64,000 bases of DNA from Chamaecrista fasciculata (taxonomy: Eukaryota > Streptophyta > Magnoliopsida > Fabales > Fabaceae), in the NCBI GenBank assembly GCA_003254925.1, contig QANZ01045227.1, positions 301,918 to 365,917 of the forward strand, in the 5' to 3' direction. This document shows positions 1 to 13,229 of the stretch, in pieces. A program made the position numbers and the translations under genes. The notes below the pieces were generated by a model that saw nothing but the letters and a program-made list of their open reading frames with translations, made no database searches and had not been told where the DNA came from. The first letter of the stretch is position 1, and each line of letters starts with the position of its first letter.

Positions 1-122
1 TAATATAGAGATAATCAATTTTCATAATGTTCAACAATATAATATCATCAAGTGACATTTTATGATCACTTTCTCTATCAAAATTTGGTTCATAATCAAC
101 ATTCTCTAATATTTGACCCATA
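1..122 (-). other. Open reading frame running off the left edge, unknown
   Basis: On the minus strand an ATG at 122 opens about 40 codons (start MGQILENVDYEPNFDRES) that continue past base 1. It is acidic and shows no motif I recognise. It sits next to a CCGGTT-rich repeat of the type found near the ends of DNA transposons, so it may belong to a transposon gene rather than a host gene. Too short to decide. Confidence 0.2.
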
Positions 123-180
123 ATAATAAAAAAAAGACAAAAAAAATCAACAAAAAAAAAAAAGAAAAAAAAATAAACCA

Positions 181-342
181 GGACCGGTTCAACCGGTTTG
201 ACTCCGGTTCAGGCCGGTTCACCCGGTTTTTTGACCGGTTCAAGCCGGTTCTCTGCTTGGCCGGTTATTAAACCGACTCGGACCGGCCTAATGACCGGTT
301 CCCGGTTCAACCGGTCGGACCGGCCGGTCCGGTCCGGTTTTG
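181..342. repeat. CCGGTT-rich subterminal repeat array
   Basis: About 160 bases of near-repeats of ACCGGTTC, CCGGTTCA and GGACCGGCC, strongly GC-rich inside AT-rich DNA. Such arrays are typical of the subterminal zones of plant hAT or MULE transposons, where transposase binds. The 66-residue frame across it is low-complexity and not a gene. No element ends were located. Confidence 0.55.
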
Positions 343-533
343 ATAACTATGATATATGGCGAAGGACGAAGAAGGTGACTTCCTGGTCCAGAGACTAGCT
401 AGATTATAGAGCAGCGTGTTTAATTATTTGAAGACAACCTCAATGATTGATGGTCACGTTAAACAAATGGCGTAGCTATTATACAAGGGGGGGACCTTCC
501 ATTACAATGGAGGCATTATTTACAAAAATATTA

Positions 534-912
534 GGGTAAATTACACAGAGGATCCATGTGAGTTGACTTATTTAGATAAAGAGTTTTTGTGGTTTAAAAA
601 GTGACAAATAAGGGATTGAGGATTACTCCGTTAACAAAAAAAGTTCCAGAATTTTTTTCGTCTAAAATTAACAGTGCCCTTCCATGTGCTTTACACATGA
701 CCCTTATTCTAGGGATTACATAGAGGTCCCATGTGGTTTGGCCTATTTAGAGAAAATGTCTATGTGGTTTAAAAGTGGTAAATAAAGGCTGAGTGCACCA
801 TTAATTTTAGACGGAAAAAACTTCTAAGACTTTTTTTTGCTAACGAAGTAAACCTCACTCCATAATTATTTGTCACTTTTTAAATGCAGAGGAACTTTCA
901 TGTAATTTACAC
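534..912. mobile_element. Mutator-like MITE, inverted-repeat type
   Basis: The left end GGGTAAATTACAC and right end GTAATTTACAC face each other. The arms stay alignable for about 100 bases (for example AAAAGTGACAAATAA in both). The flanks are AAAATATTA at 525-533 and AAAATATAA at 913-921, a 9-bp target duplication with one mismatch, as expected for Mutator-like elements. The internal part contains a further copy of the arm around 711-800. It is the same family as the element at 24030-24459. Confidence 0.6.
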
Positions 913-3900
913 AAAATATAATGAGTAATCTTATGATAACTTTTATAATGACTTTAAAAGAATTCGATTGGACGTTTACATACAATTTATTTTGTTATTA
1001 ATTAATTTTAATGTATCTTAACTAAGTTTTAACTGAATCAATAATTTGATAATATTGATTGAATATGTAATACTACCGATTGATTATACCATGTGTTAAT
1101 TGTCATATAAATATATTTATTTGCTATTAAAATTATTTTTTTAATTTAACATGAGAGTTGTATATTCTTTATAAATTTAATTAGTTAATATGAAAATAAA
1201 ATTTAATTATGTATTGATTAAAATTATGTCATTAATTAATATTTAATAATTAGGAAGTCTTCTATTAATGATAATAATATGTAGCTAATTTTGTTAAAAA
1301 TCAAATAAAGAGACTAACATTGATAATAAAATAAATCATGAGAGACTAAAAATTAAGAAGGAAAATCTAAGAATAGTTCAATTTAAAAAATTAAATAAAT
1401 AAAGGACTGAAATAGGATTTTAGGCATATTCTCACAATGCAAATTATATTGGAACCAACGTAGACATAGTTGTTGTATGTGATAATAGAAACGTGAAAGT
1501 GAAGGTCATTGATCCGTCTATTCTGGTGTGCCAAATTATCCTATCTCACTAATGTTAGCAAATAATAAAGAATAATTTAATGGATTCTCTTCTTTTTAGT
1601 CTAATTATAATAACTATATACTTTAATTTTGGGTAATAGTAAGGCACATTTGAAACTCAATAATTTGTTGATGAGTTTTTATACTATACGTACTAAATAA
1701 ATTTAGGCAAATCCTGACTTCCTTATAGTTATCTTTCCTTTGGCCACTTTTTGTTATTTCTCGGTCTAGGACTTCTATGTTTTGTACCAAAAAACAAAAA
1801 TACCAATTGCGCACTCCAAATTATATTTATATTATATGTTTGTTTATATCCAAATCCTTGACTTCCTTCGTTTTAGGACTTTTGTTTTAGGCCAAAGAAC
1901 TAATTTATTTAAAACTTGAATATATTCACCACTAAAAGGAATACCTTATCCACTTGCATATTCCAGAAGAATAATTAAAATAGAAGTGATGCTACGCGAT
2001 CCATCTACATGGTTCTCAATTTTTTGTTGTTTACAATTTTTTTTTTCATTTTATAATATAAGTAAAAATTGATGTTCATTTGAATTGAGAGATCTCATAA
2101 ATAAGAATACAATTTTTAAGTAATAAAAATATTTTTAACAAGATCTAAATACAGGACTTGATCGATGAATAATACATATATTAATCAAGTCTAGTATAAT
2201 TATTAGATAATTAAATTTCTTAGAGCTATTTTTTTTTCTTTTTGACGATCTATAATCCTTGAATAATAGTTAGGTTTTACGCTTAATTATTATAAAACAA
2301 AAAAAAATCTATCACTTTAATAAATTATAATTAAAAAATAATAATTTTTTTTTGTTGAAGTCTCACGTTGTTTTGTTAAATGGTCTTCTAACTATATATA
2401 TATATATATATATATAATGAGAATGAGACAGTTGTCACTTTGAGTATTCTTTTGAGGTAAATTAAGCCTTTTTACATGATATCAAACTTAAGTTTGAGGA
2501 ACCAACAAGTGGTTGGTCCAAGTGGTTAGCGACTTGGTACCACTTAAGCAAGGTTTTGTGTTTGAGTCCTTGTAAATGCAGTTACCTTTATTCGGAGACT
2601 CACAAACCGTAGCCAGGTACGCGACTCGAGTCGAATCCGGATTATTCAATGAGTCACCTCAAATACCGGGCAGACCACTAAAAAAAAGTTAAACTTAAAC
2701 ATGCGTAGATGAATAAGTCCACTTAAATGGTCTGTCTATATATAATGAAACAACCATTTAAAAGCTCTTTTGGCATAACTTAGATTTTTTACACCTTTGA
2801 AATGTCTTATGATAAAGGTAAAATTCTTATTTACTAAAACTCAAAATTTTGTTAATCAGGATTGAAATACACGTCACCCTAATGAAACATTTCATGGCAA
2901 TCTTTTTCTTTTCAAAAATGAAAAGCGGTAATATTTTTTTGCGATTACAAAAGGAAACAGATTAGGGAGAGTTGTAGAAAGACCCTAGGGTGCTCTTAAG
3001 GTTTGGGTCAATTTTAGTTAGTTATGTATCTAATATTTATTTTATATTAGTTATGGTCCTAATATAAAATGTTGGTGTTAATTATACCCTAAAGTTTAAC
3101 TTCGTTAATTATGTGGATAGAAAATATTGACGTGTCAATTTTTTTGCCTATGTGTCAATTTTTTTTTAATTGAACACGTGACATATCTGGATAAATAAAA
3201 TATGGCTAAAGTCCCATTTTGATCTCTCAATTATACTCAATGTTTCAAATTGGTTCCTTAGTTATTTTTTTCGTTTCATATTAATTCCTCAATTTTCTTA
3301 AATTTGGCACAGTTGATCCCTAAAAAATTTTAATTTTTTACATTAAGACAATAAATAAATAACATGACATAAAAATAAATCCCTAAATAATATTTTGGCA
3401 CAATTTTCTTAAATTTGGCACAATTGATCTCTCAAAATGTAAAAACAAAAAATAAATTAAGATTATAATTGAATTTAAACAACAATCATTAACAATCATT
3501 TGTAACATGTGTTAATAAATAACATGACATGATGATTGATGATCGTGGAGCCTCCTCAATTATCGGAAGGAGGGTCCCTATGAAATTTGAATAATCCAGA
3601 AGCAGAACCCACGCAATTACACAGTATTACACCTCTGTAGAAGAAAATGACGCACCGTAACTTTATACTTTAATATATGCCCCACACTTTGACAATGTCT
3701 CTCCTCAGTCCTACTTGACAAACTTCAATCACATGACATGATGATGGAGTGAAACACAATTTGTGGTTCATGTGTATTTTCGTACAAGATAGACAAGTAT
3801 ATCAGCATAAGAACCAGAATTTGAACTTAGATCTTCTGACCTATTTTACAAGTTGGGATTAGCGGTGAAATTGGGAGTTATTTTGATGTTATTTTGATAT

Positions 3901-4820
3901 TCCAACCCAAATTCAAAGGACCACATACTTGATCATTAATTTTTCTTGTTTTATTGTCCCCGTCATTGTCATGATTCCGTGTCCTTCTCCTTCTTTTACC
4001 CTCCTCTCCTTCAAATGCCTCCTTATTTCTAGCTTTCTCACAACAAGCAATCATTATACCAGCTTCAGCTTATTCCTTATATTTTGCTTCTCTGCCTTCA
4101 CTTTAACGACACAAGGCAACAAGAAACATCCTTATAGGTATGCAAGCTGAATTATAGAGATTGCACATTAACTGTTTGTGTTTATGTCTCTCAGAAGTCC
4201 TGTGAGTTAATTGTTTTATAAAACTATATCATATTAGTCTTCTGCAACCCCTTTATATATGTATATATTCGTTCCTTTTTGTCTCCAGCTTGCTTTCAAT
4301 TTATCTTGGCTCCTTTTACAGTAGCGGCTAATATCATTTTTGACTAATGACCATATCAACTTTCCATATTACTATGGTTAACGACTTTTGTTTTTCCTTC
4401 TATGGCTACCATGTGTTTGTTCTAATTCCCAAGTCACAAAATCTATGGTTTTTCTTTTCCTATTTTCTTCTTTGTCATATTGAGGTTTGGTTAAATATGA
4501 AAGCTAATACCACCAAGCCCGTGGATAAACTGAGTGGGGGTTGAGACTTAAAAATGCAGCTGCGCTAAATACTTGGTAGAAGAAGTTTGCCGCCCTTATA
4601 TAGTCCTATCCAGCTCTCATGGGATTAACCTTTGTCTACATTCTACATCGTTAAAACGGATAGGCGAGAGATTTCCATGGTTCTTATAAAATAAAAATGA
4701 AAGCTAGCGATCATTGATGCCAAGTCCTGTGTTTCTCAATCATGAGATATTGCTTCTGTAATATTTTGTTGACGGAGCCTTTCTTTGTGTGTAGGATACA
4801 ATTTTGAAAGGATAGGAACA
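913..4820. other. Intergenic and PILS upstream region, repeat debris
   Basis: AT-rich DNA with no convincing gene. It contains a TA microsatellite at about 2392-2416, a SINE at 2506-2688, and stretches at 3020-3130 and 3190-3440 with MITE-like wording (for example repeats of AAATTTGGCACA at 3300 and 3412). The last part, from about 3930, includes CT-rich leader-like sequence that may hold 5' untranslated exons of the PILS gene. I could not fix their borders. Confidence 0.5.
2506..2688 (+). mobile_element. tRNA-derived SINE
   Basis: A polymerase III A-box-like stretch (GGTCCAAGTGG, 2515-2525) is followed 35 bases later by a B-box-like stretch (GTTTGAGTCC, 2560-2569), the spacing seen in tRNA genes and tRNA-derived SINEs. 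A unique body follows and the copy ends in a short A-run after CAGACCACT. No cloverleaf forms over the head, so it is a SINE rather than a tRNA gene. Flanking AAACTTAA-like words may be the target duplication. Confidence 0.6.
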
Positions 4821-7800
4821 ATGGGGTTTCTAGAGTTGCTTGCTGTTGCCTCTTTACCAGTGATCAAACTATTAATTCTGACTGCACTAGGCTTGTTTCT
4901 GGCAATGGATCGTGTAAATTTATTGGGAGAAAGTGCAAGGAATCAAATGAATCATGTAAGCCATTGAATGCTTCCCAAGTTTTCTGTGTTAATTATTTTC
5001 TTTGAGGGGATCAGAACTCAGAATTCACTGTTCTAACTTCTAAGTACTAACGAACAGCAATACTCTTTGTGTGGCACAGATTGTGTTTTATGTTTTCAAT
5101 CCTGCAATGGTGTATAGCAATTTGGCCAGTACGATCACTTTCCAGAGCTTTCTTTCTGTGTGAGTATTGTATTGATCTGATCAAAATTTCTAATCACTGA
5201 TCTAAGAGAATCCTATAAGTTTTTACTTCCTATCTGAGTATTCTTTTTCCTTTTGATTCATAGCTTGTTACAACTTCTGGTTGACACACAGGTGGTTCAT
5301 GCCAGTCAATATTCTGGGTACATTTGTAATAGGCTCGGCTCTAGGATGGATCATCACAAAAGTAACAAGGACTCCAAAACACTTGGAGGGTTTGGTATTG
5401 GGTAGTTGTGCTGCAGGTACATAGAATCCCCTAAGTATAGTTATTAAGATCTCAATTTAAATTTTAAGATTTTACAAGTTTACGATCTTATGTTGATCAA
5501 ATCGATTTTAATCTCAAGCAAAATCTAAATTTACTAGAATCTCACTTAGATCTCGATATTATATATATGATCTTATGCAAATTCATATTTTCTTAAAGAA
5601 AAGAAATATTACTCCAATAAAATAAGGTGTTTCATGAAAAATATTTTAAAGCAAATTATTTAATGACTTTGAGATATTTTGTAGAAATATGACAAATATT
5701 GAATAATTTCATGCTCCTAAATGATTTTTTATGTTATTATAAGTATAACATTTTATTTGTTTTATAGGAATGATAGGATCTTATGATCCTCAATTCCATC
5801 TATTCTGTGTCTCTTTCAATTTTAATTACCTTACTTCTAAGTGTGAATACGGTGATTTGAAAACTCTTCATGCTACCAAAATTAGTCGAACCAGTGGATT
5901 TGACATGAAAATGTAGCTTCATAGACATAGTGTGTCATTGTTAATCGTATTACATGTCATATTTCTTATACAGTTCTTTTTTTACTGATGAAAAGAAGTT
6001 GTAACTTCAATTGTGAAACTGTAGCTAGCGTCTCCAGATCAACCTTGTCATATGCACATTTTCCTCACAATTTTTGTATAGACATGATCTCACTACAAGC
6101 TTTCTTTCTTGCACAATTTGGTATATTTCCTCATAAAAATTAGTTCTAGGATTTAGGAAATGATGGGTTATCAAAGTTATAGATTAGCATTTACATGTTT
6201 GTTCACCAAAAAATTCAATTGGGCATTTCATATTGTTTAATTTGATTGAGTGACGATTAGGCTAAAATTTGTTAGTGAATACTAGACATTTTATTCATAG
6301 GTCATGTTTTTAATGTATTACTCATTAACTCTTGATGATCAGCTCCATTTTCTGGAATGATATATGAACAGGAAATCTGGGAAACTTACCTATAATCATT
6401 ATCCCAGCCATATGTAAAGAGAAAGGCAGTCCATTTGGGGACCCTGATGTGTGCTATAAATATGGGATGGCTTATGCTTCACTTTCTATGGCCGTATGCA
6501 CAATCAAACCTCTTTAACTCCAAGAGGAAACCATAATGAGAAAATACTAATCTTCTTGTTATTCCAGATTGGAGCTGTTTATATATGGTCATACGTTTAC
6601 AACATAATGCGAATCTCCGCCAGCAAAGCTCCAAGAGAAGATACCACAGGTCATCACTTCAGCCAATTGGAACCTTCAGGACAAAAAACAGAATCATACA
6701 TAGAGAAATGCACAGAAGCACAGAGTCTTGCAAAAGACGCCATGGATGATGCATACACCATGTTGCTTCCCTCCTCAGAAACGGAGCCACAAATAATGAA
6801 GGTTACTGCTAACTTCACTTTTATTAAAATATATTGAGTAACATACAATTTGGTCATGAAAAAACATGAGTTTTCGACCGTTTAATTATGGTATAAACAT
6901 GATTATCCTAGTAAATAAATAATAATGATCTCGATAGGTCATGAAATTTCCTATTTGTCTCTCTTTTAATTGTCAAATGACTAGAAGTTTGATTCCAATA
7001 CCTTCTTGGGATTTCATTGCAGGTATCGTTCTCAGAAAAAATCAAACAAAATTTTCTGACAATTTTAAGTAATCCCAACATCAAGGCTATATTCGCGCCA
7101 TCAACCGTTGGGGCGGTATGACACTATATCCATTACACAGTATCTGCTAATTTATAGTTTACAAATAATACTGTTTATTAAAATTAAAAAGCTATCAAAT
7201 ATTGGTAATGGTGATAAGGAAACTGAATAAGTTTTAAATATTATAGTTACCTTTGGAAACTAAAATTCTGTTCTTAAAAGGGATGCAGAAATAGGATTGT
7301 GTTATATCAGAGTTTCTTTTTATGGAATCCCAAATAATTTTTTTTCTTGTGGTTTTCACAGGCTTTTGGCTTTTCCGTGGGTGTAATTTCCCCATTTCGT
7401 AATCTTATGATCGGCGGTGATGCTCCACTTCGTGTGGTCGAAGACTCAGCTACAATGTTGGGGTATGCATACCAAAATTGCATCTTGAATATTAACAAAA
7501 CAGATATGAACCGAGAGGGGAAAAAATAATCTGTGGAATTACCTTAATTAATTCTTTTTACAAGCTGTTGTTTCATAAGAAGCTTTATATTATCTAAAGC
7601 ATGAAGTCCTTCACTCTTTTACACCTCAAAACTCCTGGATGCTAAAACAATTATAATTCATATGTGTCTTTCTGGTAAATGCTGATTTACTAGGCTATTC
7701 TAGATTACTAACCAAATATGCTGCAGTTAATTTAATGTTTTGTTCTCTCTTTCTTTTTATTTTTTCTACATTCAGTGACGCAGCCATCCCAGCTGTAACA

Positions 7801-8910
7801 CTTATAATGGGTGCAAACCTCCTCAAAGGTGAATTACATATATAATGCTATCTATGCTTACAAGTTTCTTACTAAACGAAGTTTTATGATTTCTTTGTGG
7901 TATGGTATATACTAAAACTTGTTTATATGAATTAATGAACCAGGATTGAAGGGAACAAGCAGCTTATTATACACTATTGCAGGAATACTAGTAGTTAGAT
8001 ACATTTTGCTGCCACTAGTGGGCGTTCTTGTCCTTAAAGGGGCAATATATGTGGGTGCTGTTCCATCTGATGATCCGTTATACCAGTTCATGCTTCTACT
8101 TCAATATGCACTTCCTCCAGCTATGTCTATAGGTACCATATATACCTATCTACTTTTCAATTTTGAGTGAACCTATTTTTCAGTTCATGAATTTATTCTA
8201 AAATTATGATTTAGCCTCTAAATATTGGAAATGCTCTTTTTGATCTCTATTTTTTTTTACAAATGCTAACTATTTTTTTTAATAGTTAATGTTTGCAAAA
8301 AAAAAATGAACCAAAAAGTGTATTTTCAATATTTAGGGACTAAATCATAGTTTTGGAACAAATTTAAGGACTAAAAAGCAGGTTTTCTCTTTCAATTTCA
8401 GTATTGGAATGTATATATGTGAGCCTTCAACTTGGTATATGGAAACCAGAAATAGGTCACCACTTTAAGGCTAAAATGGTTGTTTGCTAATGACTCATCA
8501 GAATTTCCTTTGCAACAAAAGTATAAATACTATATCTCATACACACACACATTTAAATTCTAACTTTCCCAATATAAGATAAGCAACGTTAATGTTTTTC
8601 AATTTTAAGCTACTCAATGTCAGTTTTGATTCATGTGCATGCATGACATTTAAATTAAACCTCCTGCAAATTAAACCAACTATGTATATTTCTTGTACCA
8701 GTGACTTGAGCAAACCAAACTAGGAATTTCATCAAACACCTACTTTATGCCATTTAAGTATTGAATCCCTTTTACTGTCCAGGAACGATTGCTCAATTGT
8801 TTGGAGCTGGTGAGAGTGAATGTTCAGTGATCATGCTCTGGACATATATTTTCGCATCCATTGCAGTTACTCTTTGGTCCACCTACTTCATGTGGCTAGT
8901 TGTGCTCTAA
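4821..8910 (+). CDS. PIN-LIKES (PILS) auxin efflux carrier-like protein
   Basis: Ten exons: 4821-4955, 5080-5159, 5292-5416, 6372-6493, 6568-6801, 7023-7115, 7362-7462, 7776-7828, 7944-8132, 8783-8910. They sum to 1260 bases, 419 residues, the usual PILS length, and all junctions are GT..AG in phase. The product belongs to the membrane transport family of auxin efflux carriers; Arabidopsis PILS proteins sit in the ER membrane and control intracellular auxin storage. Visible marks are the N-terminal helix (MGFLELLAVASLPVIKLL), the conserved VFYVFNPAMV, AGNLGNLPIIIIPAIC and FGDPDVCYKYGMAYASLS blocks, a hydrophilic central loop (about residues 165-250), and a hydrophobic C-terminal half ending SIAVTLWSTYFMWLVVL. 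The start is the only ATG giving the family N-terminus. Intron 3 (955 bases) and intron 9 (650 bases) are the longest; intron 9 holds a MITE. Confidence 0.93.
8170..8386. mobile_element. Foldback MITE (TTTTTAGTCC family), copy 1
   Basis: Imperfect inverted repeat in PILS intron 9. The left arm reads ACCTATTTTTCAGTTC and the right arm ends GGACTAAAAAGCAGGTTTT. The arms pair across a spacer containing TAATAGTTAATGTTTGC. Three more copies lie in introns of neighbouring genes (10137, 16002, 29168). Confidence 0.65.
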
Positions 8911-9525
8911 TTTTTTCTGTTCATTTGATTTAATTTGGTTACATTCCATTCCAATATTCTTTCTTTTTGTTTATTTCTTTCCATCTATATATAGATATTA
9001 GTTCCTCGTTTCTCCTACAAGAAATCCACATTTAGTGGCAGCCATCTGTAAAAAGAATGCTAGTTTTGCACTAGCACGCTTGATTTAGTTTGTTATATAG
9101 AGGTGCAAGTTTAGCATCTGTTCTGTACTCTATTGCTGGTTTCTGATCTGGGATTCAATTATGACTGAAGAAAGTCCAGTTAGTATGAGGAGTGGATGTT
9201 CTAGGCAAAGACTATATCAGTAGATTGATTCATGAAATTAATATTCTGAAAATTTGAGTTATGAATGAACATTATGTCTTGAGATTAATTGACAACAAAT
9301 ATATATATAAAAAAAATTATAAATCAATTTAATTATTTTTTTTTCCGTTCCCACCATGGGGTCGCTGCTTGATTATTATAGCCATAACAGGGTCTTACTA
9401 CAAGAGTAATTCATAAGTCTTAAATGATACATTCAGGTTCAGCCCCTTTAATTGAGTAGAAAGTAAAATATATGCAACAAATGAAAAGATAAAGCTCTTG
9501 TGATTTGGTTTATGAAATTATGGTC
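8911..9525. other. PILS/DGAT2-A convergent spacer
   Basis: Both genes end toward this 615-base spacer, so it holds two 3' untranslated regions. T-rich and AT-rich; no further gene, and no clear terminator-like structure is expected in a plant. Confidence 0.6.
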
Positions 9526-12500
9526 TTAAACGATTTTCAATTTAAGGTTGGGATATCCAGCTCGAGCTTTGTGTCTTTCAAAGAGTTCTTGAAGTGCTTC
9601 AACAAATTGGCTGTGTATTTTGGCAACCTAAAAGCAAGTGACAACAAAAAAATGACTTCACACTTTTTTAGCTTCCTGAGAAGCAAATCTAGAAACAGTT
9701 GGTTCATAATTTCATATTGATAAGTCTGATTTTGGCAGACTTTTATGAGCTATTTTGTTGATATTTTGATGTCAAGTTTAAGATTTTATCCCTGATTTCC
9801 CTAGTTTCTATATTTTCCTACTAGTTTATGAGATTAATTGAAAATATGATATTTTGTGATCAATTTCTTATATTTGTAAATATCATGATGGATTTGGTGT
9901 TGATTTTATCTAACTTGCAGAACAAATTTCACATATCATCAAGCTAAAAGGTAATCTTCACTAGAAAATCCTAATGCATGGAAGACAATTCTTGGGCTAA
10001 AATTAATAACCCCAATAATGCTGCTTAAACAGAATTTTCCTTTAAAGTCTAAACTGTCATTATGGCTACACCAAAGTCCAACACACGATGCCAAATCAGC
10101 AGATTGTCATAAATTGAGGTGATATTATGCAGAGAAAACCTATTCTTTAGTTCTTAAATAAGAACTAAAAAGTACATTTTCAACATTTGGGGACCAAATT
10201 GCAACTTTGGAAAAAATTCAGGGACTGAAAAATGAGTTTATTCCATCATGCAAGTTCAAAAGCTTCTAATGTAATCAGTTTAAAATCTCTTAAAAAGAAA
10301 CAGCATATACCTCCTCCGTGGTTGGTTCTGGGTTTTTGTCAATCTCAATTGGTCTACCCACCACCACATGCACAGGATGTCTAAATGGTAAAGGAGATCT
10401 GAACAGTGAAGTTTGTGATCTAAGTTAGAAATAAATATTCAGAGAACAAAAACATCATTCAATATGAAAGGAAGAGACTTTTCTAAAGAAAATCAGTGTT
10501 CGAAAAAAGAAGGAAGAAAGACATCCTGTACAGCATTAATTGAAATGACCTTTTACACTCATTTCTCAAAAGTATATTCAACTATCAAGTAAGAGAAATA
10601 ATATTCATCCTTGGCCAATCAAAATTAATGAATGCATTGCATTATGAGAAATACGCACCCGAAAATTCCCCAAAAAAATATGGGGGGGATTTTGATAGCT
10701 CTGGAAAATTTTAGAATCAACTTCCCAGTTGGTTTCCACCACTTATAGATATCTGACTAAAGAAATTTGAACAGGAAAGGAGAGATAGTTAATTGAAATG
10801 ATTAAGAAATTAAAACAATTAATCAGAAAGATTAACAGACAAGCAAGAGGGTTTAACAGATTTGACAAGATAACATTTAGAGTCAAGCTACAATATTTAT
10901 AATTGCAGAATGTATAAACCTTTTTTTTATTCAAAAGAATTTGACAAGGTATAATAGGTACCTGGCCAAAACAGAAAACTGGAACCAAGGGTTGGCCTGT
11001 CTCAATTGCTACACGGACAAATCCTCTTCTTGCCTTTAGGAAGGCAATCTAATATGCAGTAAATTATATTATAATTTTATTAGGTACAGAAAGACATAAT
11101 TACAGATAACATAATAGGAAACGAAATTATGGCACTGCACATTTTTAGATGGTAGGTATGAGTATGAGAGCAATTGCAACAATTTCTTTTGGCCAAATTC
11201 TTAATTGCAAATGCTCTCCTTGATATTGAATCCATGTATCAAAAAATACTCTGTCTTCTCAACAAAACATAATAGACTATATATTGAAACATATGTACTT
11301 TTTACATGGAGAACACTTCCTTGTGCTTGTTGCAGCTTAGCAAAATCCATATAAAACCACAAAACTAGTGGTTTTGTTATAATTATAAACATAAATATGA
11401 AATAAGAGAGTGAAAATAATAAAGCCATATATATACCTCAGAACCACGTTCCATGAAAAACGTTTCTTGGACTCCTCCAGGTATTACTATACAACTATAG
11501 CCAGCTCTCAACAGGGAGATAAAATTTGTCCTTGTTACTGATGTAAAACCCACCCAAGTCCATATGTGTCTCAAAAATGGTGTATAGAATACCTATATAT
11601 CCATTAGAGTGATGAAAAGATAATTAAGTTTGAACATAAAATTAAAGCCTTAACAACCTTCACTATATATACAGATATGAAGTACAAGTCTTACAGCACT
11701 GCTTGCAAGAACTTTAATTTTGGGAAGGGGCATGAAACCTGTATGATGAGCTAGTGCAAGAACGCCAATAGGCATAACAGAATGTGGTTCATACCCAAAA
11801 ACTGCACCAAATGCTAATTCTCAATATCAAGGGAATACTAACAAGAAGTCACAAATAAAATAGTGCTAACTGTAATCATTTCTCAGCCAAACTCATTAGT
11901 CTAATGAATGAGAAAACAGATTATTTAATTTAAGGGCCTGTTTGGATGTGAGGGAGGTGAGTTGAGTTTTGAAAATTTTTATTTTTAGAAAGTGAGTTTA
12001 TTTTAAGTTGAGTAATTTAAAGTTAAAAATTGTTTGAGTAATTTGTTGTGAATAGAGATTTTTAGATGTGAAATGTGAAATTATTTAAAAAAGTATATGT
12101 AATAATTGCGATAGGTATTTTGGGTATTGGAGTGTATTAATAATTGAGTATTGAATTAAAATTACTTTTTAGTGAAGTTAGTAATCTTTTTGATAGGTAG
12201 AGACAAACAACATTTTTATTGTAGAAATAGATTATAATCAACTTTTTTTTTGTAAAAAAAAAAAGAAAAAGAAAATTGAGTGGATCCAAAGAGGCAGTAA
12301 CATTACACAAAGAGAAAAACGTAGGTTTAAGGCCTGGGATATAGGAATGAAAGTAGTAGTAGGATTCTGTCATCCCTTGTTTTACTTTAAGCAAAAGTGC
12401 ACCTCTCCTTTTCATTTACATAATCATAAAGTAAGAAATTTCAGCTTTTGAAGCTACACTTGCCTCTAATGGCATTGTAAGTTTGTCAATTACTGGCATA

Positions 12501-13229
12501 ATACTCCCATTCGTTATTCCATGACGCTTTCTTAGTAAAGCAAAGTCAGCAAGAAATAAACAAATTTGGCTAGCCAGCCATATAGAGAAATGAAATGATG
12601 TTAGGCAGTAGGCACTAGGCAGGTCAAAGGAGTGTAAGAAAAAAGAGAATACGTGGAAAACAATTCTGAAATTGAATTGATGATACAAATTACAAACCAT
12701 AAGCACGATTAGGAAGGAAGGCTTTTATATCCTCTACATGAAGTGTGATTGGAAAATAACTGGAGGCATGCCTACATATGTACCTGGAATATAAATATAA
12801 CCGAATTGAAAGAAAAAGGGAGAAATTTGTATGGATGAGAAAAGTGAGTGTAGAAAAGAAAAAGAACCTTGAGAGTTTTTGGCCAAAGTTGCTATTCTCA
12901 TATAGGGGAAGCACCATAAGTATGAAGAGGAAGCCGAAAACCCTGACATATATATATTGGCATCATCAACGTACACAAACCCATTTCAAGATCAGGAATA
13001 TTATTATTCAACTCATGATATATAAACTGAAGAAACACAACACAAGCATATAGAGAGAGAGAGAGAGAGAGTACAAGAGAGATATGGAGAGAGGAAGGAA
13101 GAGGAGAGAGAGGAGAAGGAAAGCAGCATGGAAATGAAGAGGAGCCAACAAAATGGCCAAAGCTACAATCTGCTTCAAGCTGTTGGATTCATCTCTCCCT
13201 CTCAACACTTTCTCTGATTCTCCACCCAT
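9526..13229 (-). CDS. DGAT2: Diacylglycerol O-acyltransferase 2, copy A
   Basis: Nine exons read right to left: 13229-13075, 12942-12868, 12783-12698, 11801-11695, 11592-11437, 11048-10962, 10756-10659, 10398-10311, 9627-9526. They total 954 bases, 317 residues, matching plant DGAT2. The enzyme joins acyl-CoA to diacylglycerol at the ER to make triacylglycerol. Seen: the N-terminal membrane segment, [18 protein letters not shown], the plant DGAT2 FGYEPHSV block (counterpart of the animal and fungal HPHG motif), [38 protein letters not shown], and the C-terminal [19 protein letters not shown]. Exons 2-9 have exactly the same lengths as in copy B; exon 1 is 51 bases shorter. All splice sites are intact, so both copies look functional. 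Intron 3 carries a PIF/Harbinger MITE that copy B lacks. Confidence 0.92.
10137..10240. mobile_element. Foldback MITE, internally deleted copy in DGAT2-A intron 8
   Basis: Begins AACCTATTCTTTAGTTC directly after GCAGAGAAA and ends GGGACTGAAAAATGAGTTT. Only about 104 bases remain, against about 244 in DGAT2-B at the same place. The left flanks (ATTATGCAGAGAAAA) are the same in both genes, so the insertion is older than the duplication. Confidence 0.65.
11934..12297. mobile_element. PIF/Harbinger (Tourist-type) MITE in DGAT2-A intron 3
   Basis: Inverted ends GGGCCTGTTTGGATG and ATCCAAAGAGGCAG are flanked by a 3-bp TAA duplication (11931-11933 and 12298-12300), the PIF/Harbinger pattern. DGAT2-B has the same intron sequence with no insertion: after ATTATTTAATTTAA it runs directly into the part that resembles the right flank (AAAGAGAAAAACG). 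The insertion is therefore probably younger than the gene duplication. Confidence 0.75.

Noticed and set aside
198-398. 66-codon open frame over the CCGGTT array
   Set aside because: Low-complexity repeat with no family features; it is open only because the repeat is GC-rich.
2506-2688. tRNA gene at the SINE head
   Set aside because: Only A-box and B-box-like words are present; no acceptor stem or cloverleaf forms, and a SINE body with an A-run follows.
3929-4150. 73-codon frame upstream of PILS
   Set aside because: Ser/Leu/Phe-rich, no homology I know, and it lies in the likely leader of PILS; a short upstream frame at most.
12137-12415. 92-codon minus-strand frame in DGAT2-A intron 3
   Set aside because: It overlaps the Harbinger MITE and intron sequence, and copy B has no matching frame.
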